Below, one piece after another: positions 37,125 to 45,728 of a DNA stretch of 45,728 bases. The notes beneath the pieces were generated by a model. That model made no database searches and was not told the origin of the DNA. It saw nothing but the letters and a program-made list of their open reading frames with translations. Origin of the DNA: an uncultured Alphaproteobacteria bacterium (GTDB taxonomy: Bacteria; Pseudomonadota; Alphaproteobacteria; HIMB59; GCA-002718135); assembly GCA_902586695.1 (NCBI GenBank), contig CACIIL010000009.1, positions 1 to 45,728 of the forward strand. The letters are read 5' to 3'. Every line of letters begins with the position of its first letter. The stretch's first letter is position 1. Made by a program: the position numbers and the translations under genes.

Positions 37125-38651
37125 ATGAATTTATTAAGTAAAGTAAGAATTTTATCTAGGAAAAGTGATTTAGCTATTATTCAATCAATGCAAGTAGGAA
37201 ATGCCTTACAAAAAAAATTTCCAAATCTTTCAATAGAATACATGACTAAATCTACAGCCGGAGATAAAGATCTTAAAACCCCTCTCTCTGAAATGCCTAA
37301 TCCAGGAGTTTTTACTGATGATTTACGAAAGGAATTAATAAAAAATAATTGTGATATAGTAGTTCATTCTTGGAAAGATCTACCACTTGATTTGGGAAAG
37401 TCTACAATTATAGCAGGAACTTTAAATAGAGAAGATCAAAGAGATATAATATTTGTTAATAAAAAAAATCTCAATAAAATAAAAGTTTCTAAATCAATAA
37501 GTATTTTATCTTCATCACCTAGAAGAATATACAATTTAAAAAGTTTTATACCCAAATATTTTCCCTTTCAATTAGAAAATATTAATTTTGAAAACATTAG
37601 AGGCAATATTCCAACTCGTTTTAGAAAATTCTTAGAAAACGATTTAGACTCAATTGTAATTGCAAAAGCAGCCATAGACAGGTTGATTGCAAATCCTTTT
37701 CCAGAATTTATAAATTTATCAAATCAAATTAAAAATTATATTGATAAGTGCATTTGGATGATTACCCCTTTATCTTTAAACCCCACATCCCCCGGTCAAG
37801 GATCTCTAGGAATAGAAATAAATAAAGAAAATACAAAATTAAGTAATGCAATTTCTAATATTTCAGAATCAAAAGATATTAAATTTGTAAATATGGAAAG
37901 AAAAATTTTAAAAAATTATGGGGGCGGTTGTCATCAAAAAATAGGAGTTAGTTTTTTTGAAACTAATAATGGAATAATACATTCAGAAAAAGGTGAAACG
38001 GAAGAAGGAAAAAAATTTTATGAATGGAAAATTCATCAACATAGAAAAATAAATGCTAAAAAAATAGATCCTAAATATATTTTCCCATTTAATATTAAAG
38101 ATTATAGTTTTTTTGATAGAATAGAGATAGAAGAAAATATTAATAAAATTTCTAAAATAAATGATCATTGTATTTGGATTTCAAGAAAATCATCTTTGCC
38201 TAAGGGAATAAATATTCCTAAAAATAATATTATATGGACTAGTGGTCTTAAAACCTGGAAAGCTCTTGCTGATAGAGGATTATGGGTAAATGGATGTGCT
38301 GATGGCTTAGGAGAAGATTTGGATCCTAATATTTCCTCTTTAATTTCTCTCCCATGGATTAAATTAACTCATGATACTGCCCCAAATAGTAAAATTAAAA
38401 AAATACTTAAAACATATAAATTGCTTGAAAAAACTAATTCCTTTGATTTTAAGGAAAAAAAGTATTTTTTTTGGATGAGCTCATCCGCTTTTAATTTAGC
38501 AGTAAAGAATAATCCTATTATTTTAGACGCATATCATGCATGTGGACCAGGTAATACCTATAAAGAAATAAAAAAAGTGATAAAAGACCCAACCAAATTA
38601 TATGTATATCTATCATATGAGGATTGGAAAAAGGAAATAACTAATGAATAA
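37125..38651 (+). CDS. hemC: Hydroxymethylbilane synthase with about 190-aa C-terminal extension (possible HemC-HemD fusion)
   Basis: RILSRKSDLAIIQSMQV, KSTAGDKDLKTPL, DIVVHSWKDLP, SSSPRRIYNLKSF, IRGNIPTRFRKF, SPGQGSLGIEI, GGGCHQKIGVSF (cofactor Cys). Confidence 0.9.
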   Translation: MNLLSKVRILSRKSDLAIIQSMQVGNALQKKFPNLSIEYMTKSTAGDKDLKTPLSEMPNPGVFTDDLRKELIKNNCDIVVHSWKDLPLDLGKSTIIAGTLNREDQRDIIFVNKKNLNKIKVSKSISILSSSPRRIYNLKSFIPKYFPFQLENINFENIRGNIPTRFRKFLENDLDSIVIAKAAIDRLIANPFPEFINLSNQIKNYIDKCIWMITPLSLNPTSPGQGSLGIEINKENTKLSNAISNISESKDIKFVNMERKILKNYGGGCHQKIGVSFFETNNGIIHSEKGETEEGKKFYEWKIHQHRKINAKKIDPKYIFPFNIKDYSFFDRIEIEENINKISKINDHCIWISRKSSLPKGINIPKNNIIWTSGLKTWKALADRGLWVNGCADGLGEDLDPNISSLISLPWIKLTHDTAPNSKIKKILKTYKLLEKTNSFDFKEKKYFFWMSSSAFNLAVKNNPIILDAYHACGPGNTYKEIKKVIKDPTKLYVYLSYEDWKKEITNE

Positions 38652-39606
38652 AATGTTAATGAGATTAAAGAGGAATAATATTTTGCGTAATATGTGCGTA
38701 GAAACTACCTTTTTAAAAGATCAAATTATACAACCAATTTTTATTAGTAATCAGGTAGATGTAAAAAAAGAAATTCCTGGCATACCTAGTAACTATGTTA
38801 TGAATTTAAATGATTCAATTAAACAAATAGAAAGTGATTTAGAAAATCAACAAAGAAATTTTTTAATTTTTATGATTCCATCACATAAAAGCGAATTTGA
38901 TTTTAATTTAGAATTTCAGCAAAAAGTTATATTAAAAATAAAAGAAACATTTAAAAATGAAATATTTTTATGGGCAGATGTTTGTCTTTGTTCAATGACT
39001 ACACATGGTCATTGTTGTATATTTGATAATAACAAAAATATAGATTTAAATAAAAGTTTATCTAGTCTTTCTGAAGTAGCTCTAAGTTATAGCCAAGCAG
39101 GAGTTGATGGAATCTCTCCTAGTGACATGATGGATGGAAGAACAAGTTCTATAAGAAAAATTTTAGATGATAATAGTTTTCACCTATTACCAATTATGAG
39201 CTACAGTACTAAGTTTGCTAGTAATTTTTATGGACCTTTTAGACATGCGGCTGATTCAAGCCCAACATTTGGTGATAGAAAACAATATCAACTAGATTAT
39301 AGAAATAAAAATGAAGCAATTAGAGCGTCTGTTAGATGTTTTGAAGAAGGTGCTGATTTGTTGATGGTTAAACCAGGTCAGGGATCAATAGATCTTATAG
39401 AAACTATAAAAAATAAAACTGGATTAATGGTAGGGGCTTATCAAGTTAGTGGAGAATATGCTGGAATAGCGTTAGCTGCAGAAAAAAATCTTTTAAATTT
39501 AAACGATGCACTATTAGAAAGTTGGCACGTAATGAAAAGAGCAGGGGCTCAATTTATTATATCTTATGGCGCAAGAAAATCTAAAGAATTAGGAATACGT
39601 GAGTAA
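38644..39606 (+). CDS. hemB: Delta-aminolevulinic acid dehydratase (porphobilinogen synthase)
   Basis: WADVCLCSMTTHGHC, GISPSDMMDGR, MSYSTKFASNFYGPFRHAADS, LLMVKPGQGSIDLI, AYQVSGEYAGI. Confidence 0.96.
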   Translation: MNKMLMRLKRNNILRNMCVETTFLKDQIIQPIFISNQVDVKKEIPGIPSNYVMNLNDSIKQIESDLENQQRNFLIFMIPSHKSEFDFNLEFQQKVILKIKETFKNEIFLWADVCLCSMTTHGHCCIFDNNKNIDLNKSLSSLSEVALSYSQAGVDGISPSDMMDGRTSSIRKILDDNSFHLLPIMSYSTKFASNFYGPFRHAADSSPTFGDRKQYQLDYRNKNEAIRASVRCFEEGADLLMVKPGQGSIDLIETIKNKTGLMVGAYQVSGEYAGIALAAEKNLLNLNDALLESWHVMKRAGAQFIISYGARKSKELGIRE

Positions 39607-40597
39607 TCATCAATTTAAAAACGCCTTAAATAGAGTTAATCAATCTATTCCACCGATTTGGTTTATGCGTCAAGCAGGAAGATATCATTCACATTATCAA
39701 AATTTAAAAAAAAAATATAGTTTTGAGCAATTATGTAAAACACCAGAATTAGCAGCTGAAGTTGCATGTGGTCCAATACAAGAATTTGATTATGACATAG
39801 CAATTTTGTTTAGTGATATTTTATTTTTGTTAGAAGGTCTCGGTCTTGAATTGACATTTGATCCTAAACCCAGATTCGGCTCTCTTATTAATTCAAAAAA
39901 TTTTAAAGATTTTAGCAATATCGATAAAGCGATAGAACATATGCATTTCCAATCAGAAGCAATAAAGTTAACTAGAGAAAAACTAGCAGATAACAAAAGT
40001 TTAATAGGTTTTGTCGGTGGACCATGGACTTTACTATGCTATGCTTTTGGTAAGGATCAAGTTAATTCAATAGATGCAAATAATCAATTAGAATTTCTGT
40101 CTAATACTGTTGTCCCTCTTTTAAAAAAAAATATTAAGTTACAACTTGATGCTGGTGCAGAAGTAGTAATGGTACTTGATAGTCAATTAAAAGATTTAAA
40201 TTCAAAAGATTTCAAAGATATTTATATTAATTTTTTAAATGATATAGCATCTACTTACCCAATGAAAATTGGATATTACTCAAAAGGTAAAAATGAAACA
40301 GATTTATACAATTGTTTTAAAATACCATTTGCTGGATTTGGTTATGATCATTCAATAAATTTGTCTAATGTATTTAATAATCAAAATACAGGATTTGTGC
40401 AGGGTAACTTTAACGAAGAATTAATGTTATTAGATACGGATATATTTCTTAAAAAACTAAAAGATTATATTAATCATATGAAATCCATTGAAAATCGTAA
40501 TGGGTGGATCTGTGGACTTGGGCATGGTATTAATAAAGATACACCTGAAAAAAATGTTCATTTATTTATAGAAAATATAAGAAAAGAATTTTGCTAA
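39599..40597 (+). CDS. hemE: Uroporphyrinogen decarboxylase
   Basis: PPIWFMRQAGRYHSHYQNLKKKYSF, AILFSDILFLLEGLGLEL, GFVGGPWTLLCYAF, GLGHGINKDTPEKNV. Confidence 0.96.
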   Translation: MSNHQFKNALNRVNQSIPPIWFMRQAGRYHSHYQNLKKKYSFEQLCKTPELAAEVACGPIQEFDYDIAILFSDILFLLEGLGLELTFDPKPRFGSLINSKNFKDFSNIDKAIEHMHFQSEAIKLTREKLADNKSLIGFVGGPWTLLCYAFGKDQVNSIDANNQLEFLSNTVVPLLKKNIKLQLDAGAEVVMVLDSQLKDLNSKDFKDIYINFLNDIASTYPMKIGYYSKGKNETDLYNCFKIPFAGFGYDHSINLSNVFNNQNTGFVQGNFNEELMLLDTDIFLKKLKDYINHMKSIENRNGWICGLGHGINKDTPEKNVHLFIENIRKEFC

Positions 40598-40603
40598 TTA
40601 GGT

Positions 40604-41629
40604 ATGGTTAAATATATTGGTGAAAAAGATTATGAGCACGGAAGTAAAGAAAAAACTGGTGTGCTTATAACAAATCTAGGTACCCCAGATGCTCCAGAAA
40701 GAAGAGAATTAAAAGTTTATCTTAACCAATTCTTATCAGATCCTAGGGTAATTGAACTTCCTAAATTTTTATGGCAAGCTATATTAAAGTTAGTAATTTT
40801 ACAAATAAGACCATCAAAATCTGCAAAATCTTATAAAAAAATTTGGACTAGTAACGGCTCACCACTATTGGATATTTCAAAAAGACAACTAGTTAAAATA
40901 AAATCAGCTTTCTCAAATTCTAATAAAAATATGGTTTTTGAATTAGGGATGAGATATGGAAATCCATCAATACAAGATGCATTAAACAAATTTCAAAAAA
41001 AACAAGTACGTAGATTATTAGTTTTACCAATGTATCCTCAATATTGTGCTGCTACTACAGGTAGTACATTTGATGAAGTGACAAATGTTTTACAAAAGTG
41101 GCGCTGGATTCCAGAAATGCGTTTTATTAACCAATATTTTGAGGAAAAAAATTATATTGAAGCACTTTCGAATTCTATAAAATCATTTTGGAAAAAATAT
41201 CCAAAACCTCAAAAGGTTATTTTTAGTTATCATGGCATACCTAAAAGATATTTAACTAATGGTGATCCGTATCATTGTTTTTGCCTTAAAACTACAAGAC
41301 TTGTAAAAGAACAGATGAAATTATCAGATAATGAAATTATGACAACATTCCAAAGTAGATTTGGACGTGAAGAATGGCTTAAGCCATATACAAGCGAAAC
41401 ATTAAAAGAATTACCAAAACAAGGAATTAAAAATATCCATATAATTTCTCCAGGTTTTAGTAGTGATTGTCTTGAGACACTTGAGGAACTTGAAGAAGAA
41501 AATAAAGAATATTTTATGGAATCTGGGGGAGAGTCCTACAAGTACATACCCTGCCTAAATGATAACGAAGATCATATTGATGTTTTTATTAATCTGATTA
41601 GAAAGCATACGCAAGGTTGGCCATTATGA
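40604..41629 (+). CDS. hemH: Ferrochelatase
   Basis: GVLITNLGTPDAPERRELKVYLNQFLSDPRVIELP, GMRYGNPSIQDAL, LPMYPQYCAATTGSTFDEV, FSYHGIPKRYLTNGDPYHCFC, SPGFSSDCLETLEEL. Confidence 0.97.
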   Translation: MVKYIGEKDYEHGSKEKTGVLITNLGTPDAPERRELKVYLNQFLSDPRVIELPKFLWQAILKLVILQIRPSKSAKSYKKIWTSNGSPLLDISKRQLVKIKSAFSNSNKNMVFELGMRYGNPSIQDALNKFQKKQVRRLLVLPMYPQYCAATTGSTFDEVTNVLQKWRWIPEMRFINQYFEEKNYIEALSNSIKSFWKKYPKPQKVIFSYHGIPKRYLTNGDPYHCFCLKTTRLVKEQMKLSDNEIMTTFQSRFGREEWLKPYTSETLKELPKQGIKNIHIISPGFSSDCLETLEELEEENKEYFMESGGESYKYIPCLNDNEDHIDVFINLIRKHTQGWPL

Positions 41630-42435
41630 TCAACGATCCAAAATTCATTACCGCTAAAGATTGGTTTGAAAAACTGAGAGATGACTTAATTGAAACTATT
41701 GAAACAATTGATGAAAATAAATTTGAAATCACTAACTGGAGTCATAAAGGTGACGGTGGCGGTAAGATGAGTAAAATTAAGGGCAAAGTTATTGAAAAAG
41801 GTGGTGTAAATATTTCTACAGTAGGAGGCACCTTTAATGAGACTATGAGAGAGTCAGTTCCTGGGGCTAAAGAAAATCCAAATTATAATGCAACAGGTAT
41901 TAGTGTTGTTTTACATCCTATTTCTCCAAAAATTCCTTCAATGCATTTTAATACAAGATTTATAATGACAAGTCAGGAATGGTTTGGTGGAGGCATGGAT
42001 GTTACTCCTTGTTTAATTTTTAATTCTGAAGAAAAATATCATGATGGTTTAGAGAATTTATGTAATAAATTTGATAAAGGATATTATCCTAAATTTAAAA
42101 AATGGTGTGATGATTATTTTTATCTTAAACACAGAAATGAACCAAGAGGAATAGGAGGCATCTTCTTTGATTATCTTCATACAGGTGATTGGGGTAAAGA
42201 TTTTGAATTTGTGCAAGAGGTGGGAAATTATTTTCATAAATTTATTGAAAATACAATAATTTCTTTAAAAGATGAAAAATGGAGTGAAGAAGAAAAAAAT
42301 AAACAACTCCATAAACGTAGTCGTTATGCAGAATTTAATCTATTATATGACAGAGGAACAAAATTTGGTTTAGAAACAGGTGGCAATGTAGAAGCTATTT
42401 TAATGTCAATGCCACCAATAGCCAAATGGGAATAA
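41617..42435 (+). CDS. hemF: Oxygen-dependent coproporphyrinogen III oxidase
   Basis: GGGKMSKIKGKVIEKGGVNISTVGG, MHFNTRFI, WFGGGMDVTPCL, RGIGGIFFDYLHTGDWGKDFEFVQEVG, YAEFNLLYDRGTKFGLETGGNVEAILMSMPP; likely ATG 41628. Confidence 0.97.
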   Translation: MAIMINDPKFITAKDWFEKLRDDLIETIETIDENKFEITNWSHKGDGGGKMSKIKGKVIEKGGVNISTVGGTFNETMRESVPGAKENPNYNATGISVVLHPISPKIPSMHFNTRFIMTSQEWFGGGMDVTPCLIFNSEEKYHDGLENLCNKFDKGYYPKFKKWCDDYFYLKHRNEPRGIGGIFFDYLHTGDWGKDFEFVQEVGNYFHKFIENTIISLKDEKWSEEEKNKQLHKRSRYAEFNLLYDRGTKFGLETGGNVEAILMSMPPIAKWE

Positions 42436-42438
42436 AAA

Positions 42439-42858
42439 ATGTTATTTAATACAATTAAAGTAATTCACATATTTAGTATAATTGCCTGGATGGTTGGCCT
42501 TTTATATCTTCCACGTTTATTTGTTAATCATGCTAACCAAAAAATAACAAAAGAAACATCTGAAACATTCAAATTGATGGAAAGAAAATTGTATAGAATA
42601 ATAATGTTTCCTTCTTTTATTGTAACTTGGATATCAGGTCTATCAATGACACATTATGTAGGTCTTGATACTTGGTTATTACTAAAAATTTTATTTGTAA
42701 TTTTATTATCAGTATACCATTTTTTTTGTTTAAAATGTATTAACGACTTTAAAAATGATAAAAACAAATTTTCAGTTAAATTTTTTAAAATTACAAATGA
42801 AGTTCCATCAGTAATATTAATATTTATAATTATTCTAGTTGTATTTCAGCCTTTTTAA
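42439..42858 (+). CDS. hemJ: Protoporphyrinogen IX oxidase HemJ-like membrane protein
   Basis: KVIHIFSIIAWMVGLLYLPRLFVNHA, LMERKLYRIIMFPSFIVTWISGLSM; position after hemF. Confidence 0.85.
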   Translation: MLFNTIKVIHIFSIIAWMVGLLYLPRLFVNHANQKITKETSETFKLMERKLYRIIMFPSFIVTWISGLSMTHYVGLDTWLLLKILFVILLSVYHFFCLKCINDFKNDKNKFSVKFFKITNEVPSVILIFIIILVVFQPF

Positions 42859-42861
42859 AAA

Positions 42862-43515
42862 TTAAGACTTTATAGTTTTAATAGGTTGTTTTCTATTTGG
42901 ATTACAAGTTTTACATATCTCACATTTAAGCCCATAACAACTTCTAGCCTGACAGTACTCTCTTCCATAAAAAATTATTTGAAGATGTAATTTATTCCAA
43001 GATTTTTTTGGAAAAAGATTTTTTAAATCTTTTTCAGTCTGAACAACATTTTTACCATTAGTTAACCCCCAACGTTGAGCCAGTCTATGAATATGAGTAT
43101 CTACTGGAAATGCTGGATGACCAAATCCTTGAGACATAACTACACTTGCAGTTTTATGACCTACTCCTGGTAATTTTTCTAATTCTTCAAAACTTTCTGG
43201 CACCTTACCTTTAAATTTTTTTACAAGTATTCTTGATAATTCAAAAATCGCCTTGGATTTTTGTGGAGCTAATCCACAAGGTCTAATAATTTTATAAATA
43301 GTATTTTTTGAAACTTTTATCATTTTATGAGAGGTATTTGCTTTTTTAAAAAGCATAGGTGTTACTTGGTTCACTCTTTCATCAGTACATTGTGCACTTA
43401 ATAAAACTGCAACTACTAATTCAAACTTATTTTTGTGGTTTAGAGGAATAGGAACTTTTTTATATATCCTATTTAAAATTTTGAAGATCTTCTTTGCTTT
43501 TTCAGTTTTTTTCAC
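42862..43515 (-). CDS. nth: Endonuclease III
   Basis: LVAVLLSAQCTDERVNQVTP, LEKLPGVGHKTASVVMSQGFGHPAFPVDTHIHRLAQRWGL, Fe-S loop C..C..C motif at C-terminus. Confidence 0.95.
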   Translation of the reverse strand: MKKTEKAKKIFKILNRIYKKVPIPLNHKNKFELVVAVLLSAQCTDERVNQVTPMLFKKANTSHKMIKVSKNTIYKIIRPCGLAPQKSKAIFELSRILVKKFKGKVPESFEELEKLPGVGHKTASVVMSQGFGHPAFPVDTHIHRLAQRWGLTNGKNVVQTEKDLKNLFPKKSWNKLHLQIIFYGREYCQARSCYGLKCEICKTCNPNRKQPIKTIKS

Positions 43516-43658
43516 TACTTAAATAACTCCATTATTGGCTCATGTATAAATAATACTAAAAATTAGTACAAAATATAGCATTTATTAATATTAATAATAT
43601 TGAATATTTCTATTGAAGTAGTATGGGGTTATTATCAAATTTCTATGGAGGAAATAAT

Positions 43659-45233
43659 ATGAAAAAAACTTTAAACATAGTTTTGTCATTGCTATTCATG
43701 GGTTTTATTTCACCAGCATTTGCTAATACTATTAAATGGTCAATGCCAGGTGATTCTTTAACACTTGATCCGCATGCACAAAACGAAGGACCAACACATA
43801 TGGTTTCTCGTCAAGTATATGAAGGTTTAGTAACTCCAGGTATAAATATGGAAATACTTCCTCAGCTTGCTGAATCATGGGATGCTACTAGTGCAGATAC
43901 CTGGGTATTTAACATTCGTAAAGGTGTTAAGTTTCATGATGGATCATCTTTAAAAGCAAGTGATATCGCTTTTAGTATTAATAGAGCTAAAACAGCTCCA
44001 TCTGATATGGTTGATTTAATCAAAAGTATAAAATCTGCAACAGCTACTGGTGATCATACACTTGAAATAAAAACTGAAGGCCCAAATCCAATTCTTTTAA
44101 ACCAATTAACTCAGATATTTGTAATGTCTGAATCATGGGCAAAAGCAAATGGTTGTGAAGTATCATATAACTGGGATGCAGGTGAGACTTCTTATTGTGC
44201 ATCAAATGCAAATGGTACAGGACCTTTTAAAATTACTTTGAGAGAGCAAGATGTAAGAACACATTTTAAAAAAAATAAAAGTTGGTGGGGTGACCACGGT
44301 ACACATAACATTGAAAAAATTGAATTACTTCCAATAAAAAATGATGCAACAAGAGTTGCAGCTCTTCTTTCTGGAGAAATCGATTATACTAATGTTGTGC
44401 CTGTTCAAGATATTGAAAGAATCAAGTCTTCTTCTGGTCATATAGTAAAAATGACACCTCAAAATAGAACTATATTCTTTGGTATGGATCAAGGTTCTGC
44501 AGAATTAAACTCTTCTAATGTTAAAGGAAAAAATCCTTTTGCGGATAAAAGAGTTCGTCTAGCAATGTATCATGCTTTAGATATGGACGCTATTAAGGAT
44601 AAGGTTATGAGAGGACAAAGTGTTCCTGCAGGTATTATCACTGCACCTGGTGTTAATGGTCATACTGCAGAGCGTGATCAAAGATTACCTTATGATCCTG
44701 AACTATCTAAAAAACTTTTAGCTGAAGCTGGTTATCCTGACGGATTTGAGCTGACACTAGATTGTCCAAATGATCGTTATATTAACGATGAAGCAATTTG
44801 TGTTGCAGCAATAAGTATGTTTGCTAAAATTGGTGTTACAGTAAATCTTGATGCTAAAACTAAAAGTCAACACTTCTCTGAAGTTAAAGAGGGTGATGCA
44901 AATGGTATGACTAGTGATATGTATATGTTAGGTTGGGGTGTTCCAACTTTTGATAGTCATTATGTTTACTCATACTTGTTTGACAGTGCTGGTAGCTGGA
45001 ATAAAGTAAATTTCAGTAATGCTAGAGTTGATGAATTAGTTGCAGCAATGGGTGTAGAAACAGACTTGGATAAAAGAAATGCTATGATTGCAGAAGCTTG
45101 GGATATCACTCAAGACGATGTAACATACCTACCTTTACATCACCAAGTTGTTAACCAAGCATCTAAAGGTAATGTTGATGTTCCAATTAGAATGAACAAC
45201 GAACCATTATTTAGATTTGCGAACGTAAACTAA
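43659..45233 (+). CDS. ABC transporter substrate-binding protein, family 5 (dipeptide-type)
   Basis: MKKTLNIVLSLLFMGFISPAFA signal peptide; DSLTLDPHAQNEGPTHMVSRQVYEGLV; VFNIRKGVKFHDGSSLKASDIAFSI; GGAGG RBS before 43659 favours this start over 43623. Confidence 0.92.
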   Translation: MKKTLNIVLSLLFMGFISPAFANTIKWSMPGDSLTLDPHAQNEGPTHMVSRQVYEGLVTPGINMEILPQLAESWDATSADTWVFNIRKGVKFHDGSSLKASDIAFSINRAKTAPSDMVDLIKSIKSATATGDHTLEIKTEGPNPILLNQLTQIFVMSESWAKANGCEVSYNWDAGETSYCASNANGTGPFKITLREQDVRTHFKKNKSWWGDHGTHNIEKIELLPIKNDATRVAALLSGEIDYTNVVPVQDIERIKSSSGHIVKMTPQNRTIFFGMDQGSAELNSSNVKGKNPFADKRVRLAMYHALDMDAIKDKVMRGQSVPAGIITAPGVNGHTAERDQRLPYDPELSKKLLAEAGYPDGFELTLDCPNDRYINDEAICVAAISMFAKIGVTVNLDAKTKSQHFSEVKEGDANGMTSDMYMLGWGVPTFDSHYVYSYLFDSAGSWNKVNFSNARVDELVAAMGVETDLDKRNAMIAEAWDITQDDVTYLPLHHQVVNQASKGNVDVPIRMNNEPLFRFANVN

Positions 45234-45248
45234 GATTAAACTTTAATT

Positions 45249-45275
45249 TCTGGCCAGTTATATATTCTGGCCAGA
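45249..45275 (+). terminator. Perfect hairpin between binding-protein and permease genes
   Basis: TCTGGCCAG-TTATATATT-CTGGCCAGA, 9-bp stem, 15 nt after stop codon; no T-tract. Confidence 0.75.
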
Positions 45276-45284
45276 TAATCTACA

Positions 45285-45728
45285 ATGATAAGCTATTTTT
45301 TCAAAAGACTATTACAATCTATTCTTGTAATGTTTGTTGTAGCTTTTGTTTCATTCTCATTATTTAATTTTGTTGGAGACCCAGTAAATAGTATGACTGG
45401 TGAAGATGCATCAGATGAAAGAAGAGCTGAGGTAAGAGAAGTATTAGGTTTAAATGATCCAGTTTATGTTCAATTTTCAAGATTCATTGGAAATATCGTT
45501 CAGGGTAATTTTGGTATTTCTTATCAATTGAAAAGAGAAGTTTCAGATTTGATAGGAGAAAGACTTCCAGCCACTCTTGAATTAGTTTTTGTTTCAGCAA
45601 TGTTAGCTATTATTATAGGTACCATATTAGGAGTATATACTGGAATTCATAGGGATAGTTTTCTGTCAAATGTAATTCTTGTTATTTCATTAGCTGGAGT
45701 TTCACTTCCAACATTTATTATTGGAATC
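45285..45728 (+). CDS. ABC transporter permease (DppB type), truncated by window end
   Basis: MISYFFKRLLQSILVMFVVAFVSFSLFNFVGDPVNSM...LGLNDPVYVQFSRFIGNIVQGNFGISYQ, open to the window edge. Confidence 0.92.
   Translation, partial: MISYFFKRLLQSILVMFVVAFVSFSLFNFVGDPVNSMTGEDASDERRAEVREVLGLNDPVYVQFSRFIGNIVQGNFGISYQLKREVSDLIGERLPATLELVFVSAMLAIIIGTILGVYTGIHRDSFLSNVILVISLAGVSLPTFIIGI

Noticed and set aside
34170-39996. Minus-strand ORFs 34170-34379, 37983-38168, 39790-39996
   Set aside because: Antisense shadows of the MotB-like, hemC and hemE genes
1-45728. CRISPR arrays, IS elements, prophage, tRNA/rRNA genes
   Set aside because: No regularly spaced repeats, transposase/integrase motifs, phage genes or recognisable tRNA structures in the intergenic gaps

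Overview
This is an AT-rich, gene-dense chromosomal window, probably from a streamlined marine alphaproteobacterium. Lineage is an inference from base composition, tight or overlapping genes, and a GcrA-type domain. I found no mobile element, CRISPR array, rRNA or tRNA. Contents in order: the 3' end of alanine dehydrogenase; a ureohydrolase; a MetE-core-like methyltransferase (-); a PHP-domain protein; a family-5 (oligopeptide-type) ABC importer and an EamA transporter; a carbohydrate/organosulfur locus at about 10.9-27 kb; a housekeeping stretch (peroxiredoxin, NUDIX, MsrA, stand-alone GcrA C-terminal domain, Cfa, MotA/MotB-like pair, pentapeptide protein, EamA, Asp/Asn-hydroxylase-like); a near-complete heme operon hemC(D)-B-E-H-F-J; nth; and the start of a second family-5 ABC operon. 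The most interesting part is the 10.9-27 kb locus. It encodes an aldose mutarotase, split sulfopyruvate decarboxylase subunits (ComD/ComE-like), a PfkB kinase resembling sulfofructose kinase YihV, a SerA/SlcC-like 2-hydroxyacid dehydrogenase, a Gfo/Idh/MocA protein (possible NAD-dependent glycosidase), an L-fucose-isomerase-fold isomerase, a LacD/YihT-like class I aldolase, a sugar ABC importer without an ATPase, two formylglycine-type sulfatases, a SUMF1/FGE-like protein lacking the catalytic Cys pair, and an unusual glycosidase-like protein. I propose a sulfosugar (sulfoquinovose-type) catabolic island that joins sulfoglycolysis to sulfolactate/sulfopyruvate breakdown, combined with sulfate-ester removal. 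All three solute-binding-protein genes are followed by a perfect hairpin just before the permease gene. All assignments come from reading motifs; no database search was run.
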